The notes under the pieces: model-generated
The model's input: the letters and a program-made list of their open reading frames with translations, nothing else
What the model was told of the DNA's origin: nothing
The model's database searches: none
Made by a program: the position numbers and the translations under genes
Origin: Nostoc sp. TCL240-02
GTDB lineage: Bacteria; Cyanobacteriota; Cyanobacteriia; Cyanobacteriales; Nostocaceae
Direction: 5' to 3'
Length of the DNA: 64,000 nt
Assembly (NCBI RefSeq): GCF_013343235.1
Contig: NZ_CP040094.1
Span: 2,914,501-2,978,500, forward strand
Shown here: positions 20,811 to 29,907 of the stretch, in pieces
Layout: every line of letters begins with the position of its first letter
Position numbering within the stretch: position 1 is the first letter of the stretch

Positions 20811-22314
20811 CTGACTTTTCCCGTTAAGTCTTGAAAGACTTGCTGGCAAAGGGTTTAAGAAACAGCACAGCAAATACGGTACAGTAATTGAAATTGGGTG
20901 CTAAAGGTAACAAGCAATGCTGGACTGGTGGGAAAAGAATTTTGCAACCATATCTCTAGGCGATCGCCGATTGAATGAGCGTGCAATGTCAATCGGGTAT
21001 GCTCTAAGTTTGGGATTCGGCAAAGCGCTGTCGGAAGTTTTCAGTAATGGAACCGTACTTAAAAGGGCTTATGAGTTTTTGCTAATCCAAAAGTGCAATT
21101 TCCCAGCGTGATTGAGCCGCATTGCCAAATGACTGCGGAAACTGTTGCAGAGTGCGACGTAGTGCTGTGTGTTGGAGACACGACTTTTTTTGATTATGGC
21201 AGTATTGAGGCTAAAAAAGAAGGTTACGGCCCAATTGGTAAGGGAGGTAACGGTTTAATATTACACAGTGCTTTAGCCATAGAATCGGACAAAGGCCAGT
21301 CCCTTGGTCTGTTGTGGCAAAAACTTTGGAATCGAGAAGCAAAACAGAAACCGCCAAAAGATGAAACTCCAACACAGAAGAAAAAACGGCAAGCAGCAGC
21401 ACGTAAAGAAGCCCGAAACCGTCCCTTTGAACAGAAAGAATCTTACAGGTGGGTAGAAGCGCTCACCACTATAGAAAACCTTGTGAGTAAGCACACGCAA
21501 GTGATTCATGTTTTCGACCGAGAAGGTGATATCACAGAAGTTTTCGATAAAGTTCGCCAACTCCAGCACACCGGAGTTCTTATTCGCGCGGCTCATAACC
21601 GCAGTTTAGATTCCGAGAGCGAGCGTCTTTGGTCAAAACTCCTTGCACAACCTACCAGTTTTGAACAGGAAATCGAATTACCCCAGACTGGACAGCGTTC
21701 TGCCCGTAAAACCAAGCTGGCTGTGCGATTTTGTCCGGTCAATCTCCGTACTCCCTATCGTTTTGATAACCGTGAGCCTCTACCCGTATATGCTGTTTAT
21801 GCCACTGAGATTGATTGCCCAGATGGTGAAACACTTGTGGAGTGGATGTTGTTGACTACGGAAGTTATTGCAGATGTCCAGATGGCTTCTACAGTTTTAC
21901 GCTGGTATACTTATCGTTGGCGTGTTGAAGAATACCATAAAATTTTTAAGTCTGGATGTCAGGTAGAAAAATATAGGCTTGCTGCTGATGGGATGAAGAC
22001 CCTCATTGGTTTTTTTAGCGTAATAGCTGTTGAGCTTTTGCGCTTAACTTATCTCCACCGCACTCAGCCCTTAGCCCCTGCCATTGAAATTCTTAATCCC
22101 CTTGAACTCAAGATTTTAAAAGCTAAGTCTCCCAAACTCCCCAAAGTGCTAACAGTTAGCTGGGCTGTTGAAGCTGTAGCTCGTCTTGGCGGCTACTTAG
22201 AACATCGAAGTAAAACACCTATTGGTATCCAGGTACTGTGGCGAGGTTGGTTAAAATTACACGACCTCTGTGAGGGTTGGCAGCTTGCAAAAGAGACTTA
22301 ACGGGAAAAGTCAG
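20811..22314. mobile_element. IS4-type (Tn5-like) insertion sequence with long flanking duplication
   Basis: The element of about 1504 bases has inverted ends (CTGACTTTTCCCGTTAAGTC, positions 20811 on, and its complement ending at 22314). The 23 bases before it (20788-20810) are repeated exactly after it (22315-22337); they contain AGCGATCGCTACGCTCATC. Such elements usually duplicate 9-12 bases, so the 23-base match is longer than expected. The element sits between the Mop gene and hesA. Confidence 0.82.
20917..22301 (+). pseudogene. IS4/Tn5-like transposase with one frameshift
   Basis: The first frame (to 21111) gives the N-terminal DNA-binding part (MLDWWEKNFATISLGDRRLN, then KRAYEF). The family-like continuation (PKVQFPSVIEPHCQMTAETV) is in the -1 frame and runs to 22301. 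It has LCVGDTTFFDYGS (first Asp), VIHVFDREGD (second Asp) and YTYRWRVEEYHKIFK (catalytic Glu). The break lies in the TTTTT run just before GCTAATCCAAAAG. It could be a lost T or a -1 slippage site. I call it a pseudogene provisionally. Confidence 0.75.
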
Positions 22315-22344
22315 ATAGAGCGATCGCTACGCTCATCCAACTAT

Positions 22345-23103
22345 TTACGAATTTTCCGAGCAAGAACTGCTACCACACACCAGACATGAAGGATCGCGAT
22401 AAGAATGTCGTTTGGCAAATTCCATTCGCATCAAGTCGATTGTCAGCAGTTGTGACAATAAGGGTTCACTAAACTTAGTAATCAGCTTTATTACCTCTAA
22501 TGCACTAAGACAAGCTAGTGTCCCAGAAACAGCACCGAGAACCGCGAACCCACGCTGATCCCAATCCGGCTTTTCTGGAAATAAGCATGATAGACAAGGA
22601 GTGACACCAGGAATAATCGTCGTCAGGTAAGCTTCCATTCCATCCATTGCAGCTTCCACCATAGGTTTTTGCCAGCGCACACAAGCCTCATTAAGCAAGT
22701 TCCGCTCTGTGAAATTGTGGGCGCAATCAACAGCTATATCAGCAGATTGCACTAAAGAGTCTACATTCTCCTTTGTAACGTAATCATGAACTGCTTCTAC
22801 CTGAATATCAGGATTAATAGCTTGCAGAGTTTCTCTGGCTTTGAATACTCTTGGCTTACCTACCCAATCATTTGTCATCAGAACCTGACGATTCATATCA
22901 TCTAGCCGTAAGTCACCACCCCGAACTAGAATTAGCCGCCCAACACCTGCTACTGCTAAATAAAGTGCTGATGTACCGCCTAATCCCCCTACACCTGTAA
23001 CCAAAACCGTTGCAGACTTCAAGCGCTTTTGTCCTGCTTCTCCAAAATTGGGAAGCATCATTTGGCGGTGATAGCGTTCTAACTCACTGGGTGTTAAGTT
23101 CAT
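22345..23103 (-). CDS. hesA: HesA/MoeB/ThiF-family adenylyltransferase
   Basis: The 252-residue E1-like enzyme activates the C-terminus of a sulfur-carrier protein (MoaD/ThiS type) by adenylation. It starts LERYHRQMMLPNFGEAGQKR, followed by the nucleotide-binding VLVTGVGGLGGTSALYLA (residues ~33-50), the DDMNRQVL motif, the ADIAVDCAHNFTERNLLNEA region, and two CxxC zinc pairs (CLSC, CLVC). HesA is the form found next to nif genes in Anabaena; MoeB would make molybdopterin. The operator in its promoter and its Mo-rich neighbours support a Mo or nitrogenase cofactor link. Confidence 0.8.
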   Translation of the reverse strand: MNLTPSELERYHRQMMLPNFGEAGQKRLKSATVLVTGVGGLGGTSALYLAVAGVGRLILVRGGDLRLDDMNRQVLMTNDWVGKPRVFKARETLQAINPDIQVEAVHDYVTKENVDSLVQSADIAVDCAHNFTERNLLNEACVRWQKPMVEAAMDGMEAYLTTIIPGVTPCLSCLFPEKPDWDQRGFAVLGAVSGTLACLSALEVIKLITKFSEPLLSQLLTIDLMRMEFAKRHSYRDPSCLVCGSSSCSENS

Positions 23104-23133
23104 CGCTTTTTAATTCTTTATCAGTCGTAAAAT

Positions 23134-23150
23134 TTACCACCTAGTTGGTA
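23134..23150. promoter_or_regulatory. Operator-like site before hesA
   Basis: TACCAC-CTAG-TTGGTA (one base shorter spacer) lies about 35 bases upstream of the hesA ATG. A further half-site AGTTGGTATT is at 23198. Confidence 0.45.
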
Positions 23151-23267
23151 GCAAGTATTGTAGTTGTCTATACACTTTTCTGATTTAGTACCTGTAAAGT
23201 TGGTATTTGTTGCAGGCACTATTAAGGGAGCTATGTGCAAATATAACGATGTCTATGATGGGCTATG

Positions 23268-23372
23268 ACGCTCTCTACGAGACGCTAAAAGCGTAGCTTG
23301 CAACTCTTAGAGAGCTAACGCAACTCTTGGAGACGCTACGCGTAGCTTGCTTCCACGGAGTGGTACGCTATC
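23268..23372. repeat. Dispersed palindromic repeats
   Basis: Modules CTCTACGAGACGCTAAAAGC, GAGACGCTACGCGTAGCTTG and CCACGGAGTGGTACGC follow one another, as at 6657-6792. Confidence 0.7.
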
Positions 23373-23568
23373 GGCGTCGCAAATGTGGTGCTGCTCTCTC
23401 TGCGGAGATGTCGTGATAGTCCTTTATTCGATCATCCCTGCTCTTTGACCAGCACCGATCGATTACTGCCAGTTTGCTCTTTGTCCTGGGTTGAATGCCC
23501 AATGAAATAAACCCTACAGCAAAGCTGTGGGGTCTTTGAGGTATTATTGCTTTCTGGTGGAATATACA

Positions 23569-23728
23569 GCAATGGCTGATGCAAGAATCAGTACGGCATC
23601 TATAACTGCTGGCTTTGGGTTGGGATTTATCCCCCTTCATAGTGCGCGATACGACTTGGTGATTCTCAAAGAATACTTGGAACAATTACTAGTACAGCAG
23701 TTTATTACTATCTTGGGATATCGGAAGC
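23569..23728 (+). pseudogene. Relic of a third VnfR-like regulator (C-terminus)
   Basis: The frame reads AMADARISTASITAGFGLGF, IPLHSARYDLVILKEYLE, QLLVQQFITILGY, which closely matches the C-terminal end of the regulator at 6803 (GIADAGISTASIAAAFGLGF and the same IPLHSARYDLVI). Nothing of the HTH or central part is present. Confidence 0.8.
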
Positions 23729-23741
23729 CTGCGATCGCAAT

Positions 23742-23813
23742 CCTATGCAGACATTTGCTGATGTGGCTAATAGACTAAATAGCTTTGGTTTAGCTTATCT
23801 ACATATTATATGA
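23742..23813 (+). pseudogene. Fragment of an Old Yellow Enzyme-type reductase
   Basis: The short frame PMQTFADVANRLNSFGLAYL followed by HII and a stop matches the conserved segment of Old Yellow Enzyme/alkene reductases near VxxLNxFGLAYLHVVE. Only about 24 codons survive, directly abutting the regulator relic, so this is a mosaic of gene debris. Confidence 0.5.
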
Positions 23814-23922
23814 TAGGAAAATTGTAGTAACCAGTTACCTACCCGTAGGCGTAGCCCGTCGTAGACATCGCTTTAAAGGGGGCAATCAAACTGCCTCCCT
23901 TAATAGAATCTCAACAATTACT

Positions 23923-24132
23923 TTAGCCTACGGCAATAATTACATCTGATGATTTAATTATGGCGTGGACTTCTTTACCTTCAGTAAGTTTGAGATTTTC
24001 TGCTGATGATTTGGTAATAATCGCAGTCACCTCTACCCCTGGTGCTACTTCTATTGTTACTTCACTATTTACAGAGCCAACGATAACGTTTTTTACAGTT
24101 CCTTTGAGAGCATTACGAGCGCTAACTTGCAT
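23923..24132 (-). CDS. Molbindin (Mop-domain protein), second copy
   Basis: The 69-residue product from the ATG at 24132 reads MQVSARNALKGTVKNVIVGS and continues with EVTAIITKSSAENLKL to KSSDVIIAVG. It is a single Mop domain that binds molybdate or tungstate oxyanions in the cytoplasm. A longer reading to 24177 would add 15 residues not found in the paralog at 20543, and AGGGG sits before the chosen ATG. It is about 75% alike to the first copy by eye. A good operator palindrome lies upstream. Confidence 0.92.
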   Translation of the reverse strand: MQVSARNALKGTVKNVIVGSVNSEVTIEVAPGVEVTAIITKSSAENLKLTEGKEVHAIIKSSDVIIAVG

Positions 24133-24293
24133 TTGATGACCCCTACTGGTTTTTTCTTTACACGTAAATATTAACAAGTAATTAAATGAATCTGTATGAC
24201 TACAAATAGAAAATATATGAATTTTTACTATTAATATAGAAAATATACGCGAATAATTTACTAAATAATTTGTTTGGTATTTACATATTTTTA

Positions 24294-24310
24294 AACCAAC
24301 TTATTTGGTA
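24294..24310. promoter_or_regulatory. Operator palindrome before the second molbindin gene
   Basis: AACCAA-CTTAT-TTGGTA fits the 6-5-6 motif with one arm mismatch, about 160 bases before the Mop start. A half-site TTTGGTATT lies at 24273. The rest of 24311-24631 holds a short dispersed repeat near 24450 and nothing else recognised. Confidence 0.5.
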
Positions 24311-24631
24311 ATAGAAGTAATACAAAGTAGTTAGTTCAACTAACCACTTTTCAGACTGTTATTTGACACACGCAAGATAAGTTTTCGGTGCTACTTCATC
24401 TTTTTTGAGATGTTGTCATTCCAATTCGATTAAGTACCCTTTTCCTGTTGGAGACGCTACGCGAAAGGAAACAAGCTACATTTCAGAACAATATTTGGGT
24501 AAAAATTCATATTTCCTTCTGCAACGGCAGTCTCTACAATTCGGGAAGGCATTCTATTAACAAGCTGGCAAAGCCACCTAGCAGACTGTCTCCTTGTTGT
24601 AACGACTGCCGTCCTTTTAATGCAAAATTAT

Positions 24632-26476
24632 CTAGAATCGGAATGTAGTACGAACAACTCCTGTATAGATAGTGTCATTATTGCTGTTCTGTTCTGGGTT
24701 AAATATCACAATCAAGCCTGGTGTAATTGAGATATTGTTATTCACTTGGTAGCGATATAATCCTTCTAAATGGAAAGATGTATTGCTATCTTCACGAAGA
24801 TTACTAGTAGCAGTAAGAACAGCAGGGCCAAAGTCATTACTCGTCACTTTGGGTGGTTGACCAAAGATTAAACCTCCCAAGTTACCCTTTTTGACTAAAT
24901 CAGGGAAAGCTAAAGTGACCGCCCAGTTCCAGATGTCTGCCTTATCACCTCTATTAACATTTGCACCGGAACTAACCTCTGCGATCGCTTGACTATACCC
25001 AACCCAACCAGAAAGTACCAATTGGGGGTTAAAACGATAGCTGGTTTCTATCCCATAATGATTGGCTGAAGTGGCAATACCAGCACCAAATGGGGTATTA
25101 GCGAAAGCGCTACCATAAGCCCCCGAAACGGAAACATCATTATTACTACCAGTAAAGTAAGAGTGTGCATAGCTCAAAGCAAGAGTTAAGTTTTGGTTGG
25201 GCTGGAATGCTAATTGAGCTAAAGCACCATAACTACCATCAAATAGCCCTGCACCAGCACTAGGATCGTTAGCTCTTCTAGCAAGATAACCCCCAGACAA
25301 AGTAATCGCGTCGCTCAATTTAAAGATGGCGCTGACACCTGAACCTGTATTACTAGCAGAACCCGTATTACTGGCACGGTAAATAGGGGAGAATCGACCA
25401 AACCGCGAAAGAGATCCAATCGGAGTTGAGGACAACAAAGGGTTAACAGTGTTGAAGTTGTCGTAGAACTCCCCACCAATAGCATCAACAATGACATTGA
25501 TTTTGTTACCTACCGGGAAGCGATAATATAATTTGCCCAGTACAATGGTGTTGTCGTTGTTCCCGTCCCACGATACACGGGTCATGTTTGTACCTGTGAC
25601 TGCCCCACTAAAGGCTGTGGTGTTGTTGGCTTCTAAACGGGTAAACAACTGGTCTTTACCAGTAAAACTACTAATTAGATTCAAGCGGATGCGATCGCTA
25701 AAAATCGCGTTATCCTGAAGCCTTCGTCCACCCGATGCTGTATACTCGTTAGCTCTTGCAGTCTCTCTAGCTGCGCCTCCGGGAGCTGCTTCAATTCTTC
25801 TCCAGCGATCGGAATCTAGCGCTCTATCCCCACCAAACACACTCCCAACAGAGAAAATTATTTCTGCATTTAACTTGGTAGTAGCCGAAAATTGTTGATT
25901 TTCCAGATTTGCATTACGAGCTTCCAACCCATCTATGCGTCCCCGTATTTCAACTAGTCCATCAGCGAATTCTTCTTGCAATTTTCGCAAGGTTTCTAAG
26001 TCTTCTTTTGTCACTAAATCTGCTGTGCTGCTAGCAATCAGTTCATTAACCCGATTCAGACAAGCATTAAGACCTGCGGCAAACTCATAACGAGTCATTG
26101 CCCGATTTCCTTGGAAGGTGCTATTAGGATATCCAGCAATACAACCGTAGCGCTCAACTAAAGATTGTAAAGCCTGGAATGCCCAATCTGTAGGTTGCAC
26201 ATCAGATAGTTGAGAGACTGAAGTAACCTGACTCATGACTGAGTTCGGACTTTTACTGCTGTTATTATTTAACTGCTGGATCTGGTCAGATGAAGTAACG
26301 CCGATAGGTGCAGTCAAAACAGCTTGATTATCTATTTGAGCAACTACACCTTCTTTTGCCTGAAACTGAGTAGTCTGCATATCTGCTGGAATAGCTAATG
26401 CACCTTGAGCATCAATCAGACTAACTGCTAATAAGATTGGAGCAATCAACAATGAATTATGTAAAAAAGTAGACAT
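24632..26476 (-). CDS. SLH-domain outer-membrane porin (OprB-like)
   Basis: The 614-residue product (ATG at 26476 with GAGG upstream; a GTG at 26485 is also possible) has a signal peptide (LLIAPILLAVSLIDAQGALA). An S-layer-homology region follows (DVQPTDWAFQALQSLVERYG, PNSTFQGNRAMTRYEFAAGL), then a coiled-coil (~165-200, LETLRKLQEEFADGLVEIRG) and a long beta-barrel with OprB-type repeats ending in VVRTTFRF (aromatic last residue). Cyanobacterial porins of this type carry small solutes and inorganic ions. Divergence from modA across shared operators suggests uptake of molybdate or similar oxyanions. Confidence 0.88.
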   Translation of the reverse strand: MSTFLHNSLLIAPILLAVSLIDAQGALAIPADMQTTQFQAKEGVVAQIDNQAVLTAPIGVTSSDQIQQLNNNSSKSPNSVMSQVTSVSQLSDVQPTDWAFQALQSLVERYGCIAGYPNSTFQGNRAMTRYEFAAGLNACLNRVNELIASSTADLVTKEDLETLRKLQEEFADGLVEIRGRIDGLEARNANLENQQFSATTKLNAEIIFSVGSVFGGDRALDSDRWRRIEAAPGGAARETARANEYTASGGRRLQDNAIFSDRIRLNLISSFTGKDQLFTRLEANNTTAFSGAVTGTNMTRVSWDGNNDNTIVLGKLYYRFPVGNKINVIVDAIGGEFYDNFNTVNPLLSSTPIGSLSRFGRFSPIYRASNTGSASNTGSGVSAIFKLSDAITLSGGYLARRANDPSAGAGLFDGSYGALAQLAFQPNQNLTLALSYAHSYFTGSNNDVSVSGAYGSAFANTPFGAGIATSANHYGIETSYRFNPQLVLSGWVGYSQAIAEVSSGANVNRGDKADIWNWAVTLAFPDLVKKGNLGGLIFGQPPKVTSNDFGPAVLTATSNLREDSNTSFHLEGLYRYQVNNNISITPGLIVIFNPEQNSNNDTIYTGVVRTTFRF

Positions 26477-26513
26477 TAACCTCACACCTCAAATACTATT
26501 AGACCAACTTAAC

Positions 26514-26700
26514 TACTAAAATTGTTGGTATTAAAAACACCTAATGTATCATCTGCGTCAGGTTATCACCATAAAAGTTGGTAAAAAGCTGGCAAGATTT
26601 TAATCAATATCGGCACAGTTGTTGGTAGCAGTCAGTTCTAAGTGGTAATCTGTGATTTTTTACCAGTTTTTTTGGTTACTAGTTCGCTAGATTGGTAAAT
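26514..26700. promoter_or_regulatory. Operator cluster between porin and modA
   Basis: The 260-base divergent region has TACTAA-AATTG-TTGGTA (26514-26530), TACCAG-TTTTT-TTGGTT (26661-26677) and half-sites near 26503, 26577, 26620 and 26692. This is the densest group of the motif in the window, placed to control both genes. Confidence 0.6.
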
Positions 26701-26738
26701 TATGAATTAATTAAGAAAAAATGCTTGAGATACTGCAA

Positions 26739-27554
26739 ATGAATAATAAACGAATCCTAACTTTTGTGAGTTGGGTATTTATCTCGTTTTTACTAATCGT
26801 CGGCTGTAGTCAAACGACTACACCTAACTCATCCTCAACTCCTAGCCCAGCAGCCCAAACAGCAAATTTGACGATATCAGCAGCTGCTAGCCTCAGAGAT
26901 GCAATGGACGAAATCAAACCTCTCTACAGTAAGGAAAAGCCAAATGTTACTCTGAGCTACAACTTTGGTTCATCGGGCGCTTTGCAACAACAGATTGAAC
27001 AGGGTGCAGGAGTTGACGTTTTTATCTCAGCTGCAACTAAACAGATAGATGCTTTACAACAAAAAGATTTGTTAGTTAATGGGACTCGCAAAAACTTGTT
27101 GAAAAATCAATTGGTGTTGATAGTACCGCAAAATTCCACAACTGTGGCTGATTTCAAAGACTTAACTTCACCACGTATTAAGAAAATTGCTCTCGGCGAA
27201 CCCAAAAGTGTCCCTGCTGGACAATATGCTCAACAAGTCTTAACTTCATTAAAAATCCTTGATGCTGTTAAAAGCAAAGCCGTCTATGCCAAAGACGTTC
27301 GTCAAGCTCTCAATTACGTAGAATCAGGCAATGCTGACGCTGGAATCGTTTACCTCTCAGATGCCAAAAGTACGCCAAAAGTCAAAATTGTAGCAACTGC
27401 ATCTGAAAAAACCCATTCTCCTGTCGTCTATCCGATCGCAGTTCTCAAAAGCAGTAAAAATGTCGATGCCGCTAAGGATTTTGTGCAATTTTTATCGGGC
27501 AATGAAGCCAAAACTGTGTTTGAAAAACAGGGATTTACGGTAGCTGGTAGTTAA
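26739..27554 (+). CDS. modA: Molybdate-binding lipoprotein ModA
   Basis: The protein of about 271 residues begins MNNKRILTFVSWVFISFLLI followed by VGCSQ, a lipobox, so it is a membrane-anchored binding protein (an ATG 6 codons upstream is possible). The mature part is ModA: TISAAASLRDAMDEIKPLYS, YNFGSSGALQQQIEQGAGVD, FISAATKQID, GEPKSVPAGQYAQQVL, VYAKDVRQALNYVESGNADA. The residues that coordinate oxyanions in ModA (Ser of ASL, Ser of GSSG) are kept. It would deliver molybdate to a ModBC permease, which is not in this window. Confidence 0.92.
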   Translation: MNNKRILTFVSWVFISFLLIVGCSQTTTPNSSSTPSPAAQTANLTISAAASLRDAMDEIKPLYSKEKPNVTLSYNFGSSGALQQQIEQGAGVDVFISAATKQIDALQQKDLLVNGTRKNLLKNQLVLIVPQNSTTVADFKDLTSPRIKKIALGEPKSVPAGQYAQQVLTSLKILDAVKSKAVYAKDVRQALNYVESGNADAGIVYLSDAKSTPKVKIVATASEKTHSPVVYPIAVLKSSKNVDAAKDFVQFLSGNEAKTVFEKQGFTVAGS

Positions 27555-27689
27555 CCAAATAATTACTAATTCGTAACTCGTAATTCGTAATTAAAGAACG
27601 GGTACAAGCAAGCCCCCACTAATTTTTTAATGGAGAGTTCAAGTTACCACTGATAGCGCAGCGTTAGCGAGTCTGCTTCACCTGTTTGA

Positions 27690-28052
27690 CTAGGCTTCAT
27701 CATCTGATGTTTCTTCAATGTTGATTTCCCAAGGTTCTCCTTTATAATCTGGTGAAAAAAGGTGAATTTTGCCCTTATTGGAAAACTGCTTCAACTTTTT
27801 GATGAACTGGGGAATAGCATCGACTATATGCAGATAACTTTCTATGTCATAACAGATAATGAGTAACATCAGAGGACTAGTATTTATCTTGAAATACCAG
27901 TGACAATTTGATAACAAAACTCGCATAATTGGGCCGCAAGCTTGATAAAATCGCCTGCAAGTAGCTTCTTCTAGTTGCCTGTAGAATAACTCGTTAAGTA
28001 TAGGTGCTCCAGTTGGAGGCAAATCATCTGCGGGAAGGGGGGATTTATTCAT
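27690..28052 (-). CDS. Unknown protein downstream of the vnfEN operon
   Basis: The 120-residue product starts [20 protein letters not shown] and ends with an acidic tail ([10 protein letters not shown]). It contains [20 protein letters not shown] and a hydrophobic [20 protein letters not shown], too short and interrupted to be called a membrane helix with certainty. I do not recognise it. It lies about 125 bases after the small protein at 28178 on the same strand and may be the last gene of the vnfE-vnfN unit. No SD is evident. Confidence 0.5.
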   Translation of the reverse strand: MNKSPLPADDLPPTGAPILNELFYRQLEEATCRRFYQACGPIMRVLLSNCHWYFKINTSPLMLLIICYDIESYLHIVDAIPQFIKKLKQFSNKGKIHLFSPDYKGEPWEINIEETSDDEA

Positions 28053-28177
28053 AGTAAATAACTAGGGATTGGGAATTATTAGTCAAAAAAATACAATGCT
28101 TCTGCATGTTTTAATCACGCCATCTTTGAGTAGATGGCGCAACAAGCACTTTTGTAGTTGCACCCAAATTCGGAAAA

Positions 28178-28561
28178 TCATAGTAAATGTTCTTGTTTTT
28201 GTGTTGCAAGCCATTGCAGTTCTAACCACAAAAGCGGATCTGTCTGCTTTATCTTCGACATCGGATCTCGCAGCAGATGCGTAGCATTTAGGCAGACAAC
28301 TTCAACTAATCCCGCATATTCTGCTACTTCTCTAAGTATAGATATTTGGGCTTTAACATCAGCAATCAGATTGTCAGGGCAATAAATAGTGAAGTATGGC
28401 AGAAAGTGAACACGAGGTCTTCCCCAATAAGACTCGATGAGTTTAACATGACAGTGTTTTAGCAATTCCTCGACTTGTGGGAAAGAATGAGCAATAACCG
28501 TTTTGAATTCTTTGACTAGCTCTTGTTCATACCAACTTGTGTTCATAGTTATAACTTTCAT
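28178..28561 (-). CDS. Small vnf-associated protein, family A copy 2
   Basis: The 127-residue paralog of the protein at 8336 lies 32 bases after vnfN, probably in the same transcript. Conserved blocks are the CHVKLIESYWGRP region, YFTIYCPDNLIADV, the CLNATHLLRDP motif and LLWLELQWLA. It is predicted to be soluble and alpha/beta. Start could be Met 6. Function is not known, but one copy follows the VnfH-type gene and the other the scaffold genes, so a role in V-nitrogenase maturation is a reasonable guess. Confidence 0.65.
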   Translation of the reverse strand: MKVITMNTSWYEQELVKEFKTVIAHSFPQVEELLKHCHVKLIESYWGRPRVHFLPYFTIYCPDNLIADVKAQISILREVAEYAGLVEVVCLNATHLLRDPMSKIKQTDPLLWLELQWLATQKQEHLL

Positions 28562-28593
28562 ACTGAAAGTAACAATTGGGAATTTTGATCTGT

Positions 28594-29907
28594 TTAATGC
28601 TTAACCTTTATCTCTTGCTCTAAAAAGAGATTGCCAATATCAAATAAAAGTTGCATAGTACCTCGATAGCCAACCTTGGTAAACTGACCATGATCTAAGC
28701 GGTCAAAAATGGGAATACCTTGACGATAGAGAGGAATTTTTAAGCGTTGAGCGATCGCTACTCCATGAGAGTTGGTAATTAGTAAATCAGATCCAACCGC
28801 CAATTGCTCAAAGTCTTCCAAATCGCCGATAGTGACGGTGGGAATCGGCAGTTTTTCCAGCAGAGGAAAGCGTGTTGTTGTCACTGCTGAGTGAATTTGA
28901 ACTCCAAGCGATCGCAAAAAAGCAACTGTTGACCAAAGTAAATCTGGTTCCAGCGCCAAAGAAACTCGCTTGCACCCAAAGTAAAAGTGATTCTCCAACA
29001 TCACATGTTGTAATTGACGGCGTTGACGGCGGTATTTTTCCGGTACGCTGACACCACTGATATCCGCCAATGCTTGCAGAAATTTATCTACTGCTGCTAA
29101 TCCCGTCAATTCACCAAATACCTCATAAGGTATGTTGAATCTCTGCTCCAAAATTTGTGCCCCACCCCGCATACTATCACCCAGCGCCAAAGTGAATACA
29201 GAACTGCCAATTGAGCGTAATTGTGCCAATGTAGTGCCATTAGCTGTAATGGCACTAGAAGAATCTTCTATATGACCATCTAGTGAGCCAGAAAGGTCAG
29301 GTACAACAATAGATACGAGTCCAAAGGAAGTAACAATCTCTTTGATTTCCTGGACATCCCCTGGTGTGAAGGCAGAACTCGCCAAAATAGTGATTTGTGT
29401 GGGACAAGCGTCTTGGTTGGAGCTTTTTTGAGGAATTTCCCTGACTATACTCTCAACTGCACCAGCAAAGCCATCTTGTAATGTACCTTTGAAATCCGGT
29501 GTAGAGACAAGCACAATTGGTAAATAATCCAGTTCTGGGTGACGGTGGCGAATCTCCTTGACAAAGCGTCCCATATCATCACCTCTGGTTTCCACCAGTC
29601 CAGTGCTACAAAGACCGATAATTTCTGGTTTGGATTTCTGCACCAAAGTCAAGATTGCTTGTTCAACTCTTTCCTCGCCACCCAAAATGGTTGCAACTTC
29701 GGTCATCGCCGTACTGGAAAGGGGAATCGCCTGACGGAAATGTTGTACTAATACCGCCTTAGTCAAAGCAGTACAACCTTGAGAACCGTGTAATAAAGGC
29801 ATCATTCCCTTCAATCCCAAAAAGGCTAAAACTGCACCCACAGTTTGGCTTTGCTTCAGGGGATTAACTGCAACAGATGTACTCGTAACGCTAATAATCG
29901 CCATCAA
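28594..29907 (-). CDS. vnfN: VnfN, cofactor scaffold subunit
   Basis: The 437-residue NifN-family protein forms with VnfE a scaffold on which the cofactor precursor is completed. Features are VNPLKQSQTVGAVLAFLGLK (residues ~15-34), LLHGSQGCTALTKAVLVQHF (the only conserved cluster Cys region at the start, as in NifN), STAMTEVATILGGEERVEQA, GLCSTGLVETRGDDMGRFVK and the C-terminal LLITNSHGVAIAQRLKIPLY. Its start overlaps the vnfE stop by four bases, implying translational coupling. The Vnf assignment rests on context with the VnfD gene; NifN is the alternative name. Confidence 0.85.
   Translation of the reverse strand: MMAIISVTSTSVAVNPLKQSQTVGAVLAFLGLKGMMPLLHGSQGCTALTKAVLVQHFRQAIPLSSTAMTEVATILGGEERVEQAILTLVQKSKPEIIGLCSTGLVETRGDDMGRFVKEIRHRHPELDYLPIVLVSTPDFKGTLQDGFAGAVESIVREIPQKSSNQDACPTQITILASSAFTPGDVQEIKEIVTSFGLVSIVVPDLSGSLDGHIEDSSSAITANGTTLAQLRSIGSSVFTLALGDSMRGGAQILEQRFNIPYEVFGELTGLAAVDKFLQALADISGVSVPEKYRRQRRQLQHVMLENHFYFGCKRVSLALEPDLLWSTVAFLRSLGVQIHSAVTTTRFPLLEKLPIPTVTIGDLEDFEQLAVGSDLLITNSHGVAIAQRLKIPLYRQGIPIFDRLDHGQFTKVGYRGTMQLLFDIGNLFLEQEIKVKH

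Noticed and set aside
20811..22314. Programmed frameshifting as the normal mode of this transposase
   Set aside because: The T5 run before GCTAAT is slippery but does not form a standard heptamer; without other copies a simple one-base loss is equally likely, so I did not call it programmed.
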